64,000 bases of DNA from Bradyrhizobium sp. Ghvi (GTDB lineage: Bacteria > Pseudomonadota > Alphaproteobacteria > Rhizobiales > Xanthobacteraceae), in assembly GCF_900115265.1 (NCBI RefSeq), contig NZ_FOVU01000010.1:175452-239451 (forward strand). The letters run 5' to 3'. Numbering within the stretch: position 1 is the stretch's first letter; every line of letters begins with the position of its first letter. Positions 25,306 through 34,592 of the stretch are shown here, piece by piece. Both the position numbers and the translations under genes were made by a program. The notes beneath the pieces are model-generated. The model was not told where the DNA came from and did no database searches. It saw only the letters and a list, made by a program, of their open reading frames with translations.

Positions 25306-25968
25306 TCAGTACCGGAGCAAGATCTCCTTGAACTTGGGATCGATCATTTGCGCGGACTCCAAAAGGAACGATTTGCCCTGTGGGGTTGCCTGCACATAAG
25401 CAGCGATCAAAAGCGGAGCGTAGCGAGCGCGGTTGGCGAGCGCCGAGCGGATATCGGACTGAGCCAGCAGCCTGATCTCATCGTCGGCGGCAGCCGCGCT
25501 CGATGTCACCGTTTGGATGCGCGAAAACGCAACGTCAACAGGCACTGCCCCGGTCAGATAGGACATCTTCAACGCAGGCGTGGTCGGCTCCCCCATTTGC
25601 GCCTCGAGCGTACTGAGCGTGAGCCACAATGCGGGACGGATCGGTGAGAGCTTCAGCGCTGATATGACGGCATCCTGAGCCGCCTTGTTCTCTTCGGTTC
25701 GTTTGGCCGCATCGGATGCCGGATGATGGAGAACGTTGGCAGCTTTCGCGGAGGCAAAGTTCGCAAGCAGGTCGCCGTCGAAGGAGAAGGGGGTTGCGAG
25801 CCCGGCGGTTGTCAAATTGGCGTTGTCGGCCGGAATCACAGCTGAGGACAAATCCCCCGCTCGAAACTCTGGCCGTACGAGATCGCTGAAGAAGGCCAAG
25901 CCTGCATAAAGGGCCAGGACAAGCGAGGTGCAGATTCCGATCATACGAAGCAGGACGATGCGGTTCAC
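25306..25968 (-). CDS. Membrane-anchored helical protein of the polysaccharide region (paralog of 37034 gene)
   Basis: About 220 residues from GTG 25968 (ATG 25944 and TTG 26022 are alternatives). One N-terminal membrane segment (MIGICTSLVLALYAGLAFF), then helical-repeat-like sequence including ALKLSPIRPALWLTLSTLEA and ALKMSYLTGAVPVD. This matches in order LALNPADSFLWLMLYSLEI and FLDQSYASGPLEGW of the gene at 37034, so the two look like diverged paralogs. Sits just downstream of the PPP phosphatase gene on the same strand and may be cotranscribed. Function unknown. Confidence 0.65.
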   Translation of the reverse strand: MNRIVLLRMIGICTSLVLALYAGLAFFSDLVRPEFRAGDLSSAVIPADNANLTTAGLATPFSFDGDLLANFASAKAANVLHHPASDAAKRTEENKAAQDAVISALKLSPIRPALWLTLSTLEAQMGEPTTPALKMSYLTGAVPVDVAFSRIQTVTSSAAAADDEIRLLAQSDIRSALANRARYAPLLIAAYVQATPQGKSFLLESAQMIDPKFKEILLRY

Positions 25969-26028
25969 AATCGAATCCGAAAAACCATGCGATGCCGCGA
26001 GGCTGAACCAGCAGTGCGGCAACCACCC

Positions 26029-26766
26029 TTAAATTGCGAGCAGACTATCGCCTTGGATGGTCAGCAGCGTCAAGTTGCCGGTGGCATAGGCGCCGGTGTC
26101 GATATTGATGCGGTTCGGCCGGATGTCGGGGGCGCTGACCGGTGTATGGCCGTGCACGACATATTTGCCGAAGCGCCGCTCGGATTCGAGAAATTCCTCG
26201 CGGATCCAAAGCAGGTCCTCGTCTTTTTGCCGGTCGAGGGCGACGCCGGGCTTGACGCCGGCGTGGACAAAGAAGAAGTCGCCGCAGGTGAAGGACGAGC
26301 GCAACTGTTGAAGGAAGGCGATGTGCTCGGGCGGGATCGCGCGGTTCAATGCTTCGATCAACTCGGTCTGCTGTTCCGCCGTGGGGTTCATCGTTGGCGT
26401 GATGCCGTAGGACACCAGCGTCAGAAGTCCGCCGTAGTGGCGCCACTCCTGCAGACGTGCGGGATCCTTCAGGACCTCGAGCAGAAAGACCTCGTGGTTG
26501 CCTTTGAGACAAACCGTCTCGTGTGATTTCGAGCGCTCGATCAACAGATCAAGGACGGCGCGCGAGTCTGGGCCGCGATCGACATAGTCGCCCAGAAAGA
26601 CCTGAATCGCTCGCCCGGGGGTGGATCGGGCAAGGTCGGCGTCGATGACGGTTAACAGCGACTGAAGCAGATCGGCACGTCCATGTACGTCGCCGATCGC
26701 ATAGATGCGCACGCCATCGGGCAGCCGAGGCTTGATCTTCTTGGTAAAGCGTCTGGAAAGGCCCAT
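26029..26766 (-). CDS. PPP-family serine/threonine phosphatase (metallophosphoesterase)
   Basis: 245 residues with the full PPP metal-binding set: GDVHG (near residue 26), GDYVDRG (near 60), GNHE (near 91), and histidines in FFVHAGV and VVHGHTP. Related to bacterial PrpA/PrpB-like and ApaH-like phosphatases; protein phosphatase or dinucleotide hydrolase activity cannot be told apart here. ATG at 26766 chosen because residues before it have no family similarity (alternative 26832). Located in the polysaccharide neighbourhood, so it might oppose phosphorylation of export components; that is inference. Confidence 0.88.
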   Translation of the reverse strand: MGLSRRFTKKIKPRLPDGVRIYAIGDVHGRADLLQSLLTVIDADLARSTPGRAIQVFLGDYVDRGPDSRAVLDLLIERSKSHETVCLKGNHEVFLLEVLKDPARLQEWRHYGGLLTLVSYGITPTMNPTAEQQTELIEALNRAIPPEHIAFLQQLRSSFTCGDFFFVHAGVKPGVALDRQKDEDLLWIREEFLESERRFGKYVVHGHTPVSAPDIRPNRINIDTGAYATGNLTLLTIQGDSLLAI

Positions 26767-26958
26767 CAGGTCGGTCGAATCGCATCTGCCGTCACGAGCG
26801 TCATCGTATGCGCTCTTAGCAGAACACGTCACAGATCGGTATTCTTAATTGTTTCCCACCGATGCGCTCGCATTTTGATTAAAGGATCGCGCGGCCTTTG
26901 AGCCGTATTTCAAGAGGTCTCGCGTAGCGTCTCCCCAACAAGAACGGGGGAGCGCGAC

Positions 26959-27588
26959 ATGCGCAAAGTTGCAAAATTCCTGGCGGCCGTGGCCGCTGTT
27001 GCGGTGACTGCAGGGGTGCAGCACAGCGCGAAGGCGGCCTTTGTTGGCGCCCCGTCGGCGCTGCGGGGCGCGATCCAGCACATCAAGTTCGACCAGCCGA
27101 CGCTGGCACCGATGGCGTTTACGATCTTTTGCCTCAAGTACAAGGACGAGTGTAAGCCGACCACGCAGCGTGTCGCGTTCCGGGGCGGTCGCCTGAAGCT
27201 GACGCCCGAGCGTCTGGCGCAGCTTCAAGAGGTCAACCGCGACGTCAACGCCTCGATCCGCCCCGAGGCCAATTTGGAAGGGTTGCGCGGGGAGAAGTGG
27301 TTGCTCCATCCCACCAGCGGCGACTGCAACGATTATGCTGTGACAAAACGCCACGATCTGATTGCCAAGGGCTTCCCGGCGCGCTCGGTGCTGTTGAGCG
27401 AGGTCATCGTGCCCTGGGGTGAACACCATCTCGTCGTGGTGGTGCGCACGACTTCAGGTGATCTCGTGCTGGACAACCTCACCACGCATATCCTGCCGTG
27501 GTCGAAGAAATCCTATCGCTGGGTCCGGATCCAGACGCCCAAGAACCCGTACTATTGGGCGTCACTGAGCGGCGATCGCGACGCGTGA
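26959..27588 (+). CDS. Transglutaminase-like cysteine peptidase (LapG/BTLCP family)
   Basis: 209-residue periplasmic protein. Signal peptide up to about residue 26 (AVTAGVQHSAKAA). Catalytic triad visible: Cys in SGDCNDYAVTK, His in WGEHHLVVVV and Asp in VLDNLTT. The family includes LapG, which cleaves large surface adhesins under c-di-GMP control. GGGGAG precedes the ATG. Divergent from the phosphatase gene, convergent with the membrane protein gene that follows (12-bp gap). A link with the VCBS adhesin at 60875 is possible but unproven. Confidence 0.88.
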   Translation: MRKVAKFLAAVAAVAVTAGVQHSAKAAFVGAPSALRGAIQHIKFDQPTLAPMAFTIFCLKYKDECKPTTQRVAFRGGRLKLTPERLAQLQEVNRDVNASIRPEANLEGLRGEKWLLHPTSGDCNDYAVTKRHDLIAKGFPARSVLLSEVIVPWGEHHLVVVVRTTSGDLVLDNLTTHILPWSKKSYRWVRIQTPKNPYYWASLSGDRDA

Positions 27589-27600
27589 CGATCCCTTAGT

Positions 27601-28863
27601 CTATCGCGTGCTGACGCTCTGCGACAGCCCGAGTCCCAGGATCATCGAAAAGCAAAGGATTGCTGCCGGACGCAGCAATCCTGGACCCGCAAAACTCTGA
27701 ACGAGCGCAAACACAAGGCAGGCTGCGGCAGTCGTCGGAAAGAACGAGTCGCGTCCGCGCTGCAACGCGCCGGTGAACAAGCGGATCAAGGCCAGTAGGC
27801 ACATCACGCCGGCGACCAGCAAGCCAATCCAGCCCATATCCGCGAAGATCGCCGTTGCGGTCGACGGTGCCGACAGAGCCCCCGCCGTTTCGCTCTGATA
27901 GATTGCACCTACGGCCGAAAAAGTCCCCGCCCCCGCACCGAACCATCGCGTGTCCGACAACATCCGCTCCAGCGCAGCCCTGGTTTCAGTCCCGACGTCA
28001 GGGACGAGGCGCAACAGGACGGGTCCGGAGGTCTGTTCGAACAAGAATGTCAGCACAATCGCGGCTCCGATCAACCCGGCCGCAGCAAGCGCGCCCGCGG
28101 CCAATGCCGATAGGTCCAGGCGGCGGATCACCAGGATCAACAGGATCAGCACAATTCCGAAGCTGGCTGCGATCGCGCTGTTGGCGCCGGAGAAGCCGAA
28201 GATCGCGATCGCGCTGACCAATGCGCCGAGGAGACCGCAAAGACCGATCGCGACGGAGCGCAGCAGCGAGTGACGCGTCTCGGCCCGCTCGGCGGCGAGC
28301 TGCATGACGGCCATATTGAGCATAATGCCGAAGCCGGCCATGGTGGTCGCCAGATCAGCGGGCGTTGCCGGCATCAATCCAGGCGAGAGGCGATGAAGGT
28401 CCAGGGCCAGGGCTGCGACGGCTGTCGTTCCGCTCAGCACGAATAGCACCAATTCGGCGCGGCCGCGGTCGCGGACCACTGCGATCGTAACCCCGAGCAA
28501 GGAGACCGCAGCTACGGCCTGCATCAAAGCGTTCAGCGTCAACCCAAGATCGGCCGTGATCGACCCTAGCAGCAAACCGCCCAGGGCATCACGGGTGCTG
28601 GTCCAGATTGGATGCGCCAAGCCCAACCAAACAGGCACGAGCTGCGCGGCAATGCCGAGCGGAATGGCGACCAGAAGCCACCGGCCCCAGGACGTGGCGC
28701 GCCGATAGTGCTCATAGTCGGACTTCTGTGTGCTTGAGGCAGCCGACACCAAGCTCAGCGCCGCAGCCATCATCCCGAGCTGCGCACCAAACTTGGCACC
28801 GGCAATTTCGAGAAATGATGCGGAAACAACGGCAATGATGAGGGCAAAATAAGCGAGGGACAA
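27601..28863 (-). CDS. O-antigen ligase/Wzy-like polytopic membrane protein
   Basis: 420 residues, about 11 hydrophobic segments. A C-terminal periplasmic-loop motif, DTRWFGAGAGTFSAVGAIYQ, followed by FADMGWIGLLVA, corresponds to NPWFGTGMGTFQWAFPPYR and SEVGIPMALLVA of the protein at 32280, placing it in the O-antigen ligase/polymerase superfamily. It lacks the long upstream arginine loop typical of well-characterised ligases. Probably polymerises or transfers surface glycan. Start could also be at a downstream in-frame codon. Confidence 0.65.
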   Translation of the reverse strand: MSLAYFALIIAVVSASFLEIAGAKFGAQLGMMAAALSLVSAASSTQKSDYEHYRRATSWGRWLLVAIPLGIAAQLVPVWLGLAHPIWTSTRDALGGLLLGSITADLGLTLNALMQAVAAVSLLGVTIAVVRDRGRAELVLFVLSGTTAVAALALDLHRLSPGLMPATPADLATTMAGFGIMLNMAVMQLAAERAETRHSLLRSVAIGLCGLLGALVSAIAIFGFSGANSAIAASFGIVLILLILVIRRLDLSALAAGALAAAGLIGAAIVLTFLFEQTSGPVLLRLVPDVGTETRAALERMLSDTRWFGAGAGTFSAVGAIYQSETAGALSAPSTATAIFADMGWIGLLVAGVMCLLALIRLFTGALQRGRDSFFPTTAAACLVFALVQSFAGPGLLRPAAILCFSMILGLGLSQSVSTR

Positions 28864-29042
28864 ACGGCGCGCTCGAAAGGATTCCTGAACCTGTCAGGTC
28901 ACCATACAAGCGGTCGGCCTGGTTTCAAACAGAAGGTCTGCCCCTTTGCGAACAGCTTCGCCTCAAACTCTTCGCGCGCTCGCGAAGGATTATCGTGAAG
29001 GCCAGGGAAAGGAGATCGATCGAGCAGCTCAGCTAACGGGGA

Positions 29043-29318
29043 TCAGCGCGCAGCTTTGGCTGGCCGCGCGAACACGCGGGCGGCCCTGGTGGCCGCGAGG
29101 GCGAAGCGAGCGCCGGAGCCGAACAGATAACCGGCCTGCAGAGCAATGGCTGCGAATGCGGCGGCCTTCAAACCTCCGAGCAAGCCGAGGCTGGTCATCA
29201 GGCCGACGGGAAGCACGGTCAGCACCAGGACAAAGGTCACCGGCAGCAGCATCAGCACGCGAAAGCGTTGGCCCAAGACGGCGCCTGCAAGAAAGCTGAA
29301 AATCAAAAGCTCGGTCAT
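29043..29318 (-). CDS. Small polytopic membrane protein
   Basis: 91 residues from ATG 29318 (GGGGAG about 7 bases upstream). Three hydrophobic segments (LLIFSFLAGAVLGQ, VLMLLPVTFVLVLTVLPVG, LLGGLKAAAFAAIALQAG) and a basic C-terminal tail. Function unknown. Confidence 0.65.
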   Translation of the reverse strand: MTELLIFSFLAGAVLGQRFRVLMLLPVTFVLVLTVLPVGLMTSLGLLGGLKAAAFAAIALQAGYLFGSGARFALAATRAARVFARPAKAAR

Positions 29319-29393
29319 CCGAAGCACTCCCCTGCTCCGGAGCTTAGGTTCCCCACCCTAAAAGGACCCTTAAGGTGTATGGCTAAATTTGGC

Positions 29394-29960
29394 CTATTGG
29401 CTGCAATTGGCCACTAGCGAGTTGTAGGCCTCGCGCAAGCCCGTCAGGCTAACCACGCCTTTGATTTCGCTGTCGCTTTCCTTGACCGCGACGGCCAGAG
29501 AGGGCGTCGTCTGCCATTTGCCGGATGCAAAGGCCGAGACTTCGTCGGGCAACAAGACAGCGGCGCCGGCCGCGGCCATGCTGGCCTCGACCGTCAGCGT
29601 CCCGCCATTGCTCGCGGCGATCGTGACCTTGGGGTGGCTCCGGGGCGGGAAGGGCCGGATCAACGCCACCAGCACGTCGACCTTGCCCTTGGGCGCACAG
29701 CGGACGATCAGGCCGGCAAAGTCCGGATCGGATTGGGTTGTGTCGGCCGTCTTGGTGATGGCGGCAAAGGTGTCGCCCTCCTTGGTCCCTTGCGTCCGGG
29801 TGAATTTCCAAACGGATGTGGACGCAGGGGCGGCCACCTCAACCACGGCAGCGCCGCGACAGAACGCCCCCGCACTGCCAGGGCAAGTCGGGGCCCATGC
29901 GCGATCGGCGGCGCCAAAGAGGGAGACCGCCAACAGCGGGGCCAGAAGGAGGCCAGACAC
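29394..29960 (-). CDS. Secreted protein of unknown function
   Basis: 188 residues. Signal peptide (LLLAPLLAVSLFGAADRAWA), two cysteines near the mature N-terminus (PTCPGSAGAFC), then a beta-rich domain and a final cysteine (NSLVANCSQ). Transcribed away from the export lipoprotein gene at 30236. No family recognised. Confidence 0.7.
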   Translation of the reverse strand: MSGLLLAPLLAVSLFGAADRAWAPTCPGSAGAFCRGAAVVEVAAPASTSVWKFTRTQGTKEGDTFAAITKTADTTQSDPDFAGLIVRCAPKGKVDVLVALIRPFPPRSHPKVTIAASNGGTLTVEASMAAAGAAVLLPDEVSAFASGKWQTTPSLAVAVKESDSEIKGVVSLTGLREAYNSLVANCSQ

Positions 29961-30116
29961 GGGAGTTCCTATCCTTAACAGCCCAGACTTAGCAGACGGC
30001 CTCGAGCGCAGGAAGCCTTGCGATCAACACACCAAGCCCTTGAGTCGGGCGGTTTGCTCACCGACCGGGCACACGAAATACAACAAATGGTCACAAAGGG
30101 TTAAACCAAGCCCCAA

Positions 30117-30142
30117 ACAGTGGCCCGCGCGCCACAGTGGCC
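30117..30142. repeat. Short direct repeat upstream of the export gene
   Basis: Two copies of ACAGTGGCC (30117-30125 and 30134-30142) spaced 17 bp start to start, enclosing a GTGGC/GCCAC inverted pair, in the 275-bp divergent gap between the secreted protein gene and the export lipoprotein gene. Spacing of about 1.6 helical turns would suit an operator; purely a candidate. Confidence 0.35.
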
Positions 30143-30235
30143 GACCGATTGCTCCGTTAACCACCGGGAACACTTGTCGCACCACCCCCTAGGCCGTACC
30201 AATTTACGTCAATTGGGGACCCTCGGGCGCGATTC

Positions 30236-31438
30236 ATGTCATCTATTGCCAAGACCTATGTGTTGAAGCCGGCGTTGCTGGCGATCGCTTTGGCGCTTGG
30301 GGCGTGTTCGACCAATCCAGGCTCGGGCCCTCTGATCGACGATGTTAACAATCACGTTCAGACGGAGAATGCGCCAGCCTATGAGCTGGTGCCGATCAAT
30401 CCGGCCACGGTGAACATCCTGCACACCCACGAGCCGAAGGGGCTTGCGGGTGCGTTCACGGACAAGCGGCCTCCGGCCAGCATCGTGTTTGGGATCGGCG
30501 ACGTGGTCAGCGTCACCATCTTCGAAGCGGCCGCAGGTGGTCTGTTCATTCCGGCGGAAGCCGGCGTGCGTCCCGGCAACTTCGTCACCATCCCGGATCA
30601 GTCCGTCGACAATGACGGCTTTATCACGGTGCCCTACGCCGGCCAGGTCAAGGCCGCTGGCCTCACCGCGGTGCAAATCCAGCGCGCGATTGTTGACAAG
30701 ATCTCCAACCGCGCCATCGAGCCGCAGGTCGTCGTGGCGATGGCCTCGCAGCGCACGCAGCTGATCAGCGTGCTGGGCGAGGTCAATTCGCCGGCGCGTT
30801 ATCCGGCGAGCGCGGCGGGCGCGAAGGACAAGGTGCTCGACGCCATCACCCGCGCCGGCGGCATCAAGGGCCAGGGCTTCGAGACCTGGGTCATGCTGGA
30901 GCGTGGCGGACGGCGGGCGACCGTACCGTTCGAGAACCTCGTGATGGCGCCGGAGAACAACATCTATGTTCGCCCGGATGACAGCATCTACGTCTACCGC
31001 GAGCAGCAGAAGTTCCTGGCGTTCGGCGCCAGCGGTCAGAGCGGCGAATTCAACTTCGACGCCTGGCGCATCAACCTCGGCGAAGCCGTCGGCAAGGCCG
31101 GTGGTCTTCTCGATGGTCAGGCCGAGCCGGCTGGCGTGTTCCTCTATCGTCGCGAGCCGCGTGATGTCGCCGCCCAGCTCGGTATCGACGTCAACAAGTA
31201 CACCACCGAGACGATCCCGGTCATCTTCAGCATAAACCTGCGCGACCCCGGCGGCTTCTTCCTCGCCACCAAGGTCATGATGAAGAACCAGGACATCATC
31301 TACGTCTCGAACTCGCGCAACGTCGAAGTTACCAAGTTCCTGACCTACCTGCGCGTGATCATGGCGACCGGTTCGGATGCGGTGAACCTGTCCAACGATG
31401 CCCTGATCTTCCGCAACAACATCAAGCTGGCGCCGTAA
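30236..31438 (+). CDS. Polysaccharide export lipoprotein (Wza/GumB/ExoF-like)
   Basis: 400-residue outer-membrane export protein. N-terminal lipobox LALGACS at about residues 19-25, then the Poly_export domain (FGIGDVVSVTIFEAAAGGLF, SVDNDGFITVPYAGQVKAAG, VVVAMASQRTQLISVLGEVN) and SLBB-type repeats (NIYVRPDDSIYVYREQQKF). It forms the channel through which the polymer leaves the cell, working with the co-polymerase at 34785. First gene of the plus-strand polysaccharide arm; followed by a strong terminator. Confidence 0.92.
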   Translation: MSSIAKTYVLKPALLAIALALGACSTNPGSGPLIDDVNNHVQTENAPAYELVPINPATVNILHTHEPKGLAGAFTDKRPPASIVFGIGDVVSVTIFEAAAGGLFIPAEAGVRPGNFVTIPDQSVDNDGFITVPYAGQVKAAGLTAVQIQRAIVDKISNRAIEPQVVVAMASQRTQLISVLGEVNSPARYPASAAGAKDKVLDAITRAGGIKGQGFETWVMLERGGRRATVPFENLVMAPENNIYVRPDDSIYVYREQQKFLAFGASGQSGEFNFDAWRINLGEAVGKAGGLLDGQAEPAGVFLYRREPRDVAAQLGIDVNKYTTETIPVIFSINLRDPGGFFLATKVMMKNQDIIYVSNSRNVEVTKFLTYLRVIMATGSDAVNLSNDALIFRNNIKLAP

Positions 31439-31464
31439 GACGCCAACCTGATGCACTACGATCG

Positions 31465-31496
31465 ATGGCACCGGGTTTTGTCCCGGTGCCATTTTC
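31465..31496 (+). terminator. Rho-independent terminator after the export gene
   Basis: Perfect 11-bp stem (ATGGCACCGGG / CCCGGTGCCAT), loop TTTTGT, followed by TTTT. It lies 27 bp after the stop of the export lipoprotein gene, so that gene is probably a separate transcript from the genes that follow. Confidence 0.85.
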
Positions 31497-31631
31497 GTTT
31501 AGGGATCCGAGCTCGTTCGGAGATCAAAGCCTCGGGTTCGACTGAGGTACACTGATCGCATTGCGAGGTCAGGGATTTGGATCAATGCGCCACTGAGCAA
31601 GGCGCGCCCGTCATCGGTCGCAAGGGGCATC

Positions 31632-32213
31632 ATGCGCTTTAGAGCATTCTCTTGTTGTCTGGCTCTCGTCCCAATTGGCCTGGGGCTCGCCCCATTGGGG
31701 AAGGCCTTCGGCTCCCCTGGGGAGCTCGGCGTGCGCCACCGGATCGATGTGGTGGTCTCCGCGGAGCCCGACGCACCGATTTTCCAGCACCTCAAGGGCG
31801 CCAAGGGGGATCTCGCATTCACCGTCCGCCTCTCGGCGAATTCCAAGGAGAGCAGGTTTTTCGGGCTGCTGCACCCGTTCTTCCTGGATATTACCGTTCC
31901 AGACAAAGCGGACAAACTTCTGGTCCAGCAGACGAAGCTGTGGGAGGAGGAGGTCTGTCACCAACGACGCGGTCTGCCGAAGGTCACGGTCACCCAGCTC
32001 GGCGGCCATTTTGGCGGGGGCGAGGGGCGGATCGAGATCTCTGCGATCGTCAGGCACATCGGGCTTCTGGTGCCACCCGACGAATTAACCCCTGGAATAA
32101 AACTCGATCAGGGGAGTGATGATCTTGGAGTATTCTACGCCTTCCGGGCGCAAACCCGGAACAGCCGCCTGAACGTGGACCTGAAGATCTATCCGTTCGA
32201 TTGTTTCCTCTAA
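31632..32213 (+). CDS. Exported protein of unknown function in polysaccharide locus
   Basis: 193 residues, N-terminal signal (AFSCCLALVPIGLGLAPLGKA). Beta-rich mature part (GVRHRIDVVVSAEPDAP, FFLDITVPDKADKLLV), two cysteines (EEEVCHQRR, PFDCFL). No family recognised. Lies between the export gene and the Wzy-like gene, 66 bp upstream of the latter. Confidence 0.6.
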   Translation: MRFRAFSCCLALVPIGLGLAPLGKAFGSPGELGVRHRIDVVVSAEPDAPIFQHLKGAKGDLAFTVRLSANSKESRFFGLLHPFFLDITVPDKADKLLVQQTKLWEEEVCHQRRGLPKVTVTQLGGHFGGGEGRIEISAIVRHIGLLVPPDELTPGIKLDQGSDDLGVFYAFRAQTRNSRLNVDLKIYPFDCFL

Positions 32214-32279
32214 GAGCTCAAGCTCGGATACGAGCTCGAGCAAGCAACGCCGACAAGCGAAACGCCGCCCAAGAACCCA

Positions 32280-33758
32280 ATGCGCCTTCGGCTTCCCCAT
32301 ATCAGCTGGTCGTGGAGCCTGCCTGCGGCCTTCATCCTGTACTTCGTCGTCGCGTTCGCGCCGTTTCCGTTCGGCTCGACCAATGATCTGTCGATTGCAT
32401 TCTGGTGCCTGTGTCTTGGCGTCGCCACGATGTTCGCGCCGACGGGGAGTTTGCGAAAGCCGCATCTCTGGCTGCTCGCGGGCATCGCAATCATCGTCGC
32501 GGGCTACGCTTTCGTGCTGCACGAGCAGCTGTCCGATCATCCCTGGGCAGCGCCGTTCCAGCCGATCTGGAAGCAGGCCTCAGACCTCCTGCAGATGCCG
32601 ATCGCGCCATCGGCTTCAATCGTGAAGAACGAGGCATTCTTTGCTCTGGGAGCACCGCTCGCCAACATCCTCGCAGTCGTCCTCGGCATCAGCGTCGGCG
32701 CCGAGCGCGAGCGCGCCCGCCGCATCTTGTGGGTCATCGCGATATCAGGGGCGCTCTATGCCCTTTACGGCGTGCTGTCGTTCCTGATCGAGCCCACGAT
32801 GATCCTGTGGCGGGACAAGACCGCCTATCTCGGCAGCGTCACCGGCACCTTCATCAACCGCAACACGGCGGCGGCATATTTCGGCTCCTGCGCCGTGATC
32901 TGGATCCTGTTGATCCTGGAGGACTTCCGCCGCCGCCTTCCTGAACGGCATATCGCATGGAGGCGCTTGTCGCTCGACCTGCGTGAGATCCCGCCGAAGG
33001 AAATCCTGCCGCAGCTTCTGGCGCTGCTGATCTGCCTGATGGCGATGTTCATGACGACATCGCGCGCCGGCGTCGGCCTGTCGCTGCTCGCGATGATCGT
33101 TGCGACAACGGTGTTCCTCAGAAAGGACCTGCCGCCGCGCACTGGCATCTGGATTGCGCTCGGATCAGGTGTCGTCATCGCGCTGGGGCTGCTCCAACTG
33201 CTCGGCGGACAGGTCTCCAGTCGCTTCGATAGCCAGGGCCTAGTCGATGAGGGGCGCGTCGAAGCCTGGAAATCCACGCTTCGAATTATCGGCGACAATC
33301 CCTGGTTTGGCACCGGGATGGGCACTTTCCAATGGGCCTTCCCGCCGTACCGGAGTCCCCATATCTCGATTCGCGGCGTTTGGGATGCTGCGCACTCCAC
33401 TCCGCTCGAACTCGCCTCCGAGGTCGGCATCCCCATGGCGCTTTTGGTTGCAGCCGGTTGGACAATCATGCTGTTGGTCCTGGCGAACGGCGTGCTTGGG
33501 CGGCGACGCGACGCCATCATCCCCCTTGCGGCGGCAGCGACCGCCACCCTCTCGCTGCTGCATTCCTGCCTGGACTTCACCCTGCAGGTCCCCGGCTACA
33601 GCATTCCGTTCTTTGCACTATTCGGAGCGGGCCTGGCGCAGTCCTTTCGCACCGCTGAGGTCCGCCCAACCGAAGAGACCATTGCCTGCCAAGCCGCGGG
33701 AAGGGGGGCCCATGGCGCGAGGCGAAGGGCCCTGCCGGCGGAGGCGCGAGCTTCATAA
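32280..33758 (+). CDS. O-antigen ligase family polymerase (Wzy-like)
   Basis: 492 residues, 10-12 hydrophobic segments. Wzy_C/O-antigen ligase signature: ...RVEAWKSTLRIIGDNPWFGT, GMGTFQWAFPPYR, with AHSTPLELASEVGIPMAL downstream (about 330-385). Predicted inner-membrane enzyme that polymerises or transfers lipid-linked repeat units in the periplasm. Last about 25 residues are Arg/Ala-rich and cytoplasmic. Confidence 0.85.
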   Translation: MRLRLPHISWSWSLPAAFILYFVVAFAPFPFGSTNDLSIAFWCLCLGVATMFAPTGSLRKPHLWLLAGIAIIVAGYAFVLHEQLSDHPWAAPFQPIWKQASDLLQMPIAPSASIVKNEAFFALGAPLANILAVVLGISVGAERERARRILWVIAISGALYALYGVLSFLIEPTMILWRDKTAYLGSVTGTFINRNTAAAYFGSCAVIWILLILEDFRRRLPERHIAWRRLSLDLREIPPKEILPQLLALLICLMAMFMTTSRAGVGLSLLAMIVATTVFLRKDLPPRTGIWIALGSGVVIALGLLQLLGGQVSSRFDSQGLVDEGRVEAWKSTLRIIGDNPWFGTGMGTFQWAFPPYRSPHISIRGVWDAAHSTPLELASEVGIPMALLVAAGWTIMLLVLANGVLGRRRDAIIPLAAAATATLSLLHSCLDFTLQVPGYSIPFFALFGAGLAQSFRTAEVRPTEETIACQAAGRGAHGARRRALPAEARAS

Positions 33759-33906
33759 AAGTGTCTAGATTTGAAGCAGTTGCGTGTTTACGAAGTCTTT
33801 AGATTAAGTGGACAGTTCCCTCACCTTCAGATAGTTTCCTGCACTGCACAGCCATTTGCCCGAGCCGAGGAAGCACATCGGGGCAGCTGATTTTTTGGAG
33901 GTATTT

Positions 33907-34524
33907 ATGAGCGTTGTTAAGATTGCGCTTCGCATGGCTGTAGCCGCGGCCCTCGCCGCGACGATTTCGACAGCCGCAAGCGCCGCTGTGTATCCGCCGC
34001 AGCGCCAGCTGCCGGCTCAGACCATTTCCGACTTCAAGGCCTCGCCGCAGAGCTTGCTGCAGCTGTATCCGAACGGTGGCCCGCAGATGATCTCGCGTGT
34101 GCGCGACCTCGGCGCCTCCGATCCGACCACGCTCCCGGGCCTGATTGCGCTCTTGAAGGACCCGAACACGACCAAGGACCAGATCAAGGCGATCGTCGGC
34201 GGTCTCGCCCAGGTCGCGCGTATGGCGGCATCAACTGACCAGGCCTTCGCCAATGAAATCCAGACCGCGATTGCCGGCACCGGCAACGCCGACGTGATCG
34301 CCGCCTATCAGGCCGCGACCGGCGACGTCCAGATCGCCGCGACCGGTGGTGGTGCCGGCGGTGGCGGCACCGGCGCAGGCGGGCCGACCGGTAACGGCGG
34401 CTTCGCAACCGGCGGTAACGGTGGCGGCGGGGTCACGTTCGGCAGCAACACGACTGCGAACAACGGCACCGGCACCGGCAGCGGTTCGGTCGGCGGCACA
34501 ACGAATAGCGTGAGCCCGCACTGA
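33907..34524 (+). CDS. Secreted protein with Gly-rich C-terminus
   Basis: 205 residues. GGAGG is 6 bases before ATG 33907, which begins a signal peptide (ending TISTAASAA). A helical domain (FKASPQSLLQLYPNGGPQMI ... AFANEIQTAIAGTGNADVIA, about 35-150) is followed by a Gly/Thr/Asn-rich tail of about 60 residues. Placed between the Wzy-like gene and the co-polymerase, so a role in export or surface retention of the polymer is likely but unknown. A terminator follows. Confidence 0.7.
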   Translation: MSVVKIALRMAVAAALAATISTAASAAVYPPQRQLPAQTISDFKASPQSLLQLYPNGGPQMISRVRDLGASDPTTLPGLIALLKDPNTTKDQIKAIVGGLAQVARMAASTDQAFANEIQTAIAGTGNADVIAAYQAATGDVQIAATGGGAGGGGTGAGGPTGNGGFATGGNGGGGVTFGSNTTANNGTGTGSGSVGGTTNSVSPH

Positions 34525-34570
34525 TCGACCAGCCGGGCCCTCAAGGCCGCCTCATGAGACGTTACGACAG

Positions 34571-34592
34571 CGGCGCCATTGGGCGCCGTTTT
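34571..34592 (+). terminator. Rho-independent terminator
   Basis: 7-bp GC stem CGGCGCC / GGCGCCG, loop ATTG, then TTTT. 46 bp after the Gly-rich protein gene, separating it from the co-polymerase transcript. Confidence 0.75.

Noticed and set aside
29461..30192. Plus-strand frame opposite the secreted protein gene
   Set aside because: The minus frame has a signal peptide and paired cysteines; this one does not.
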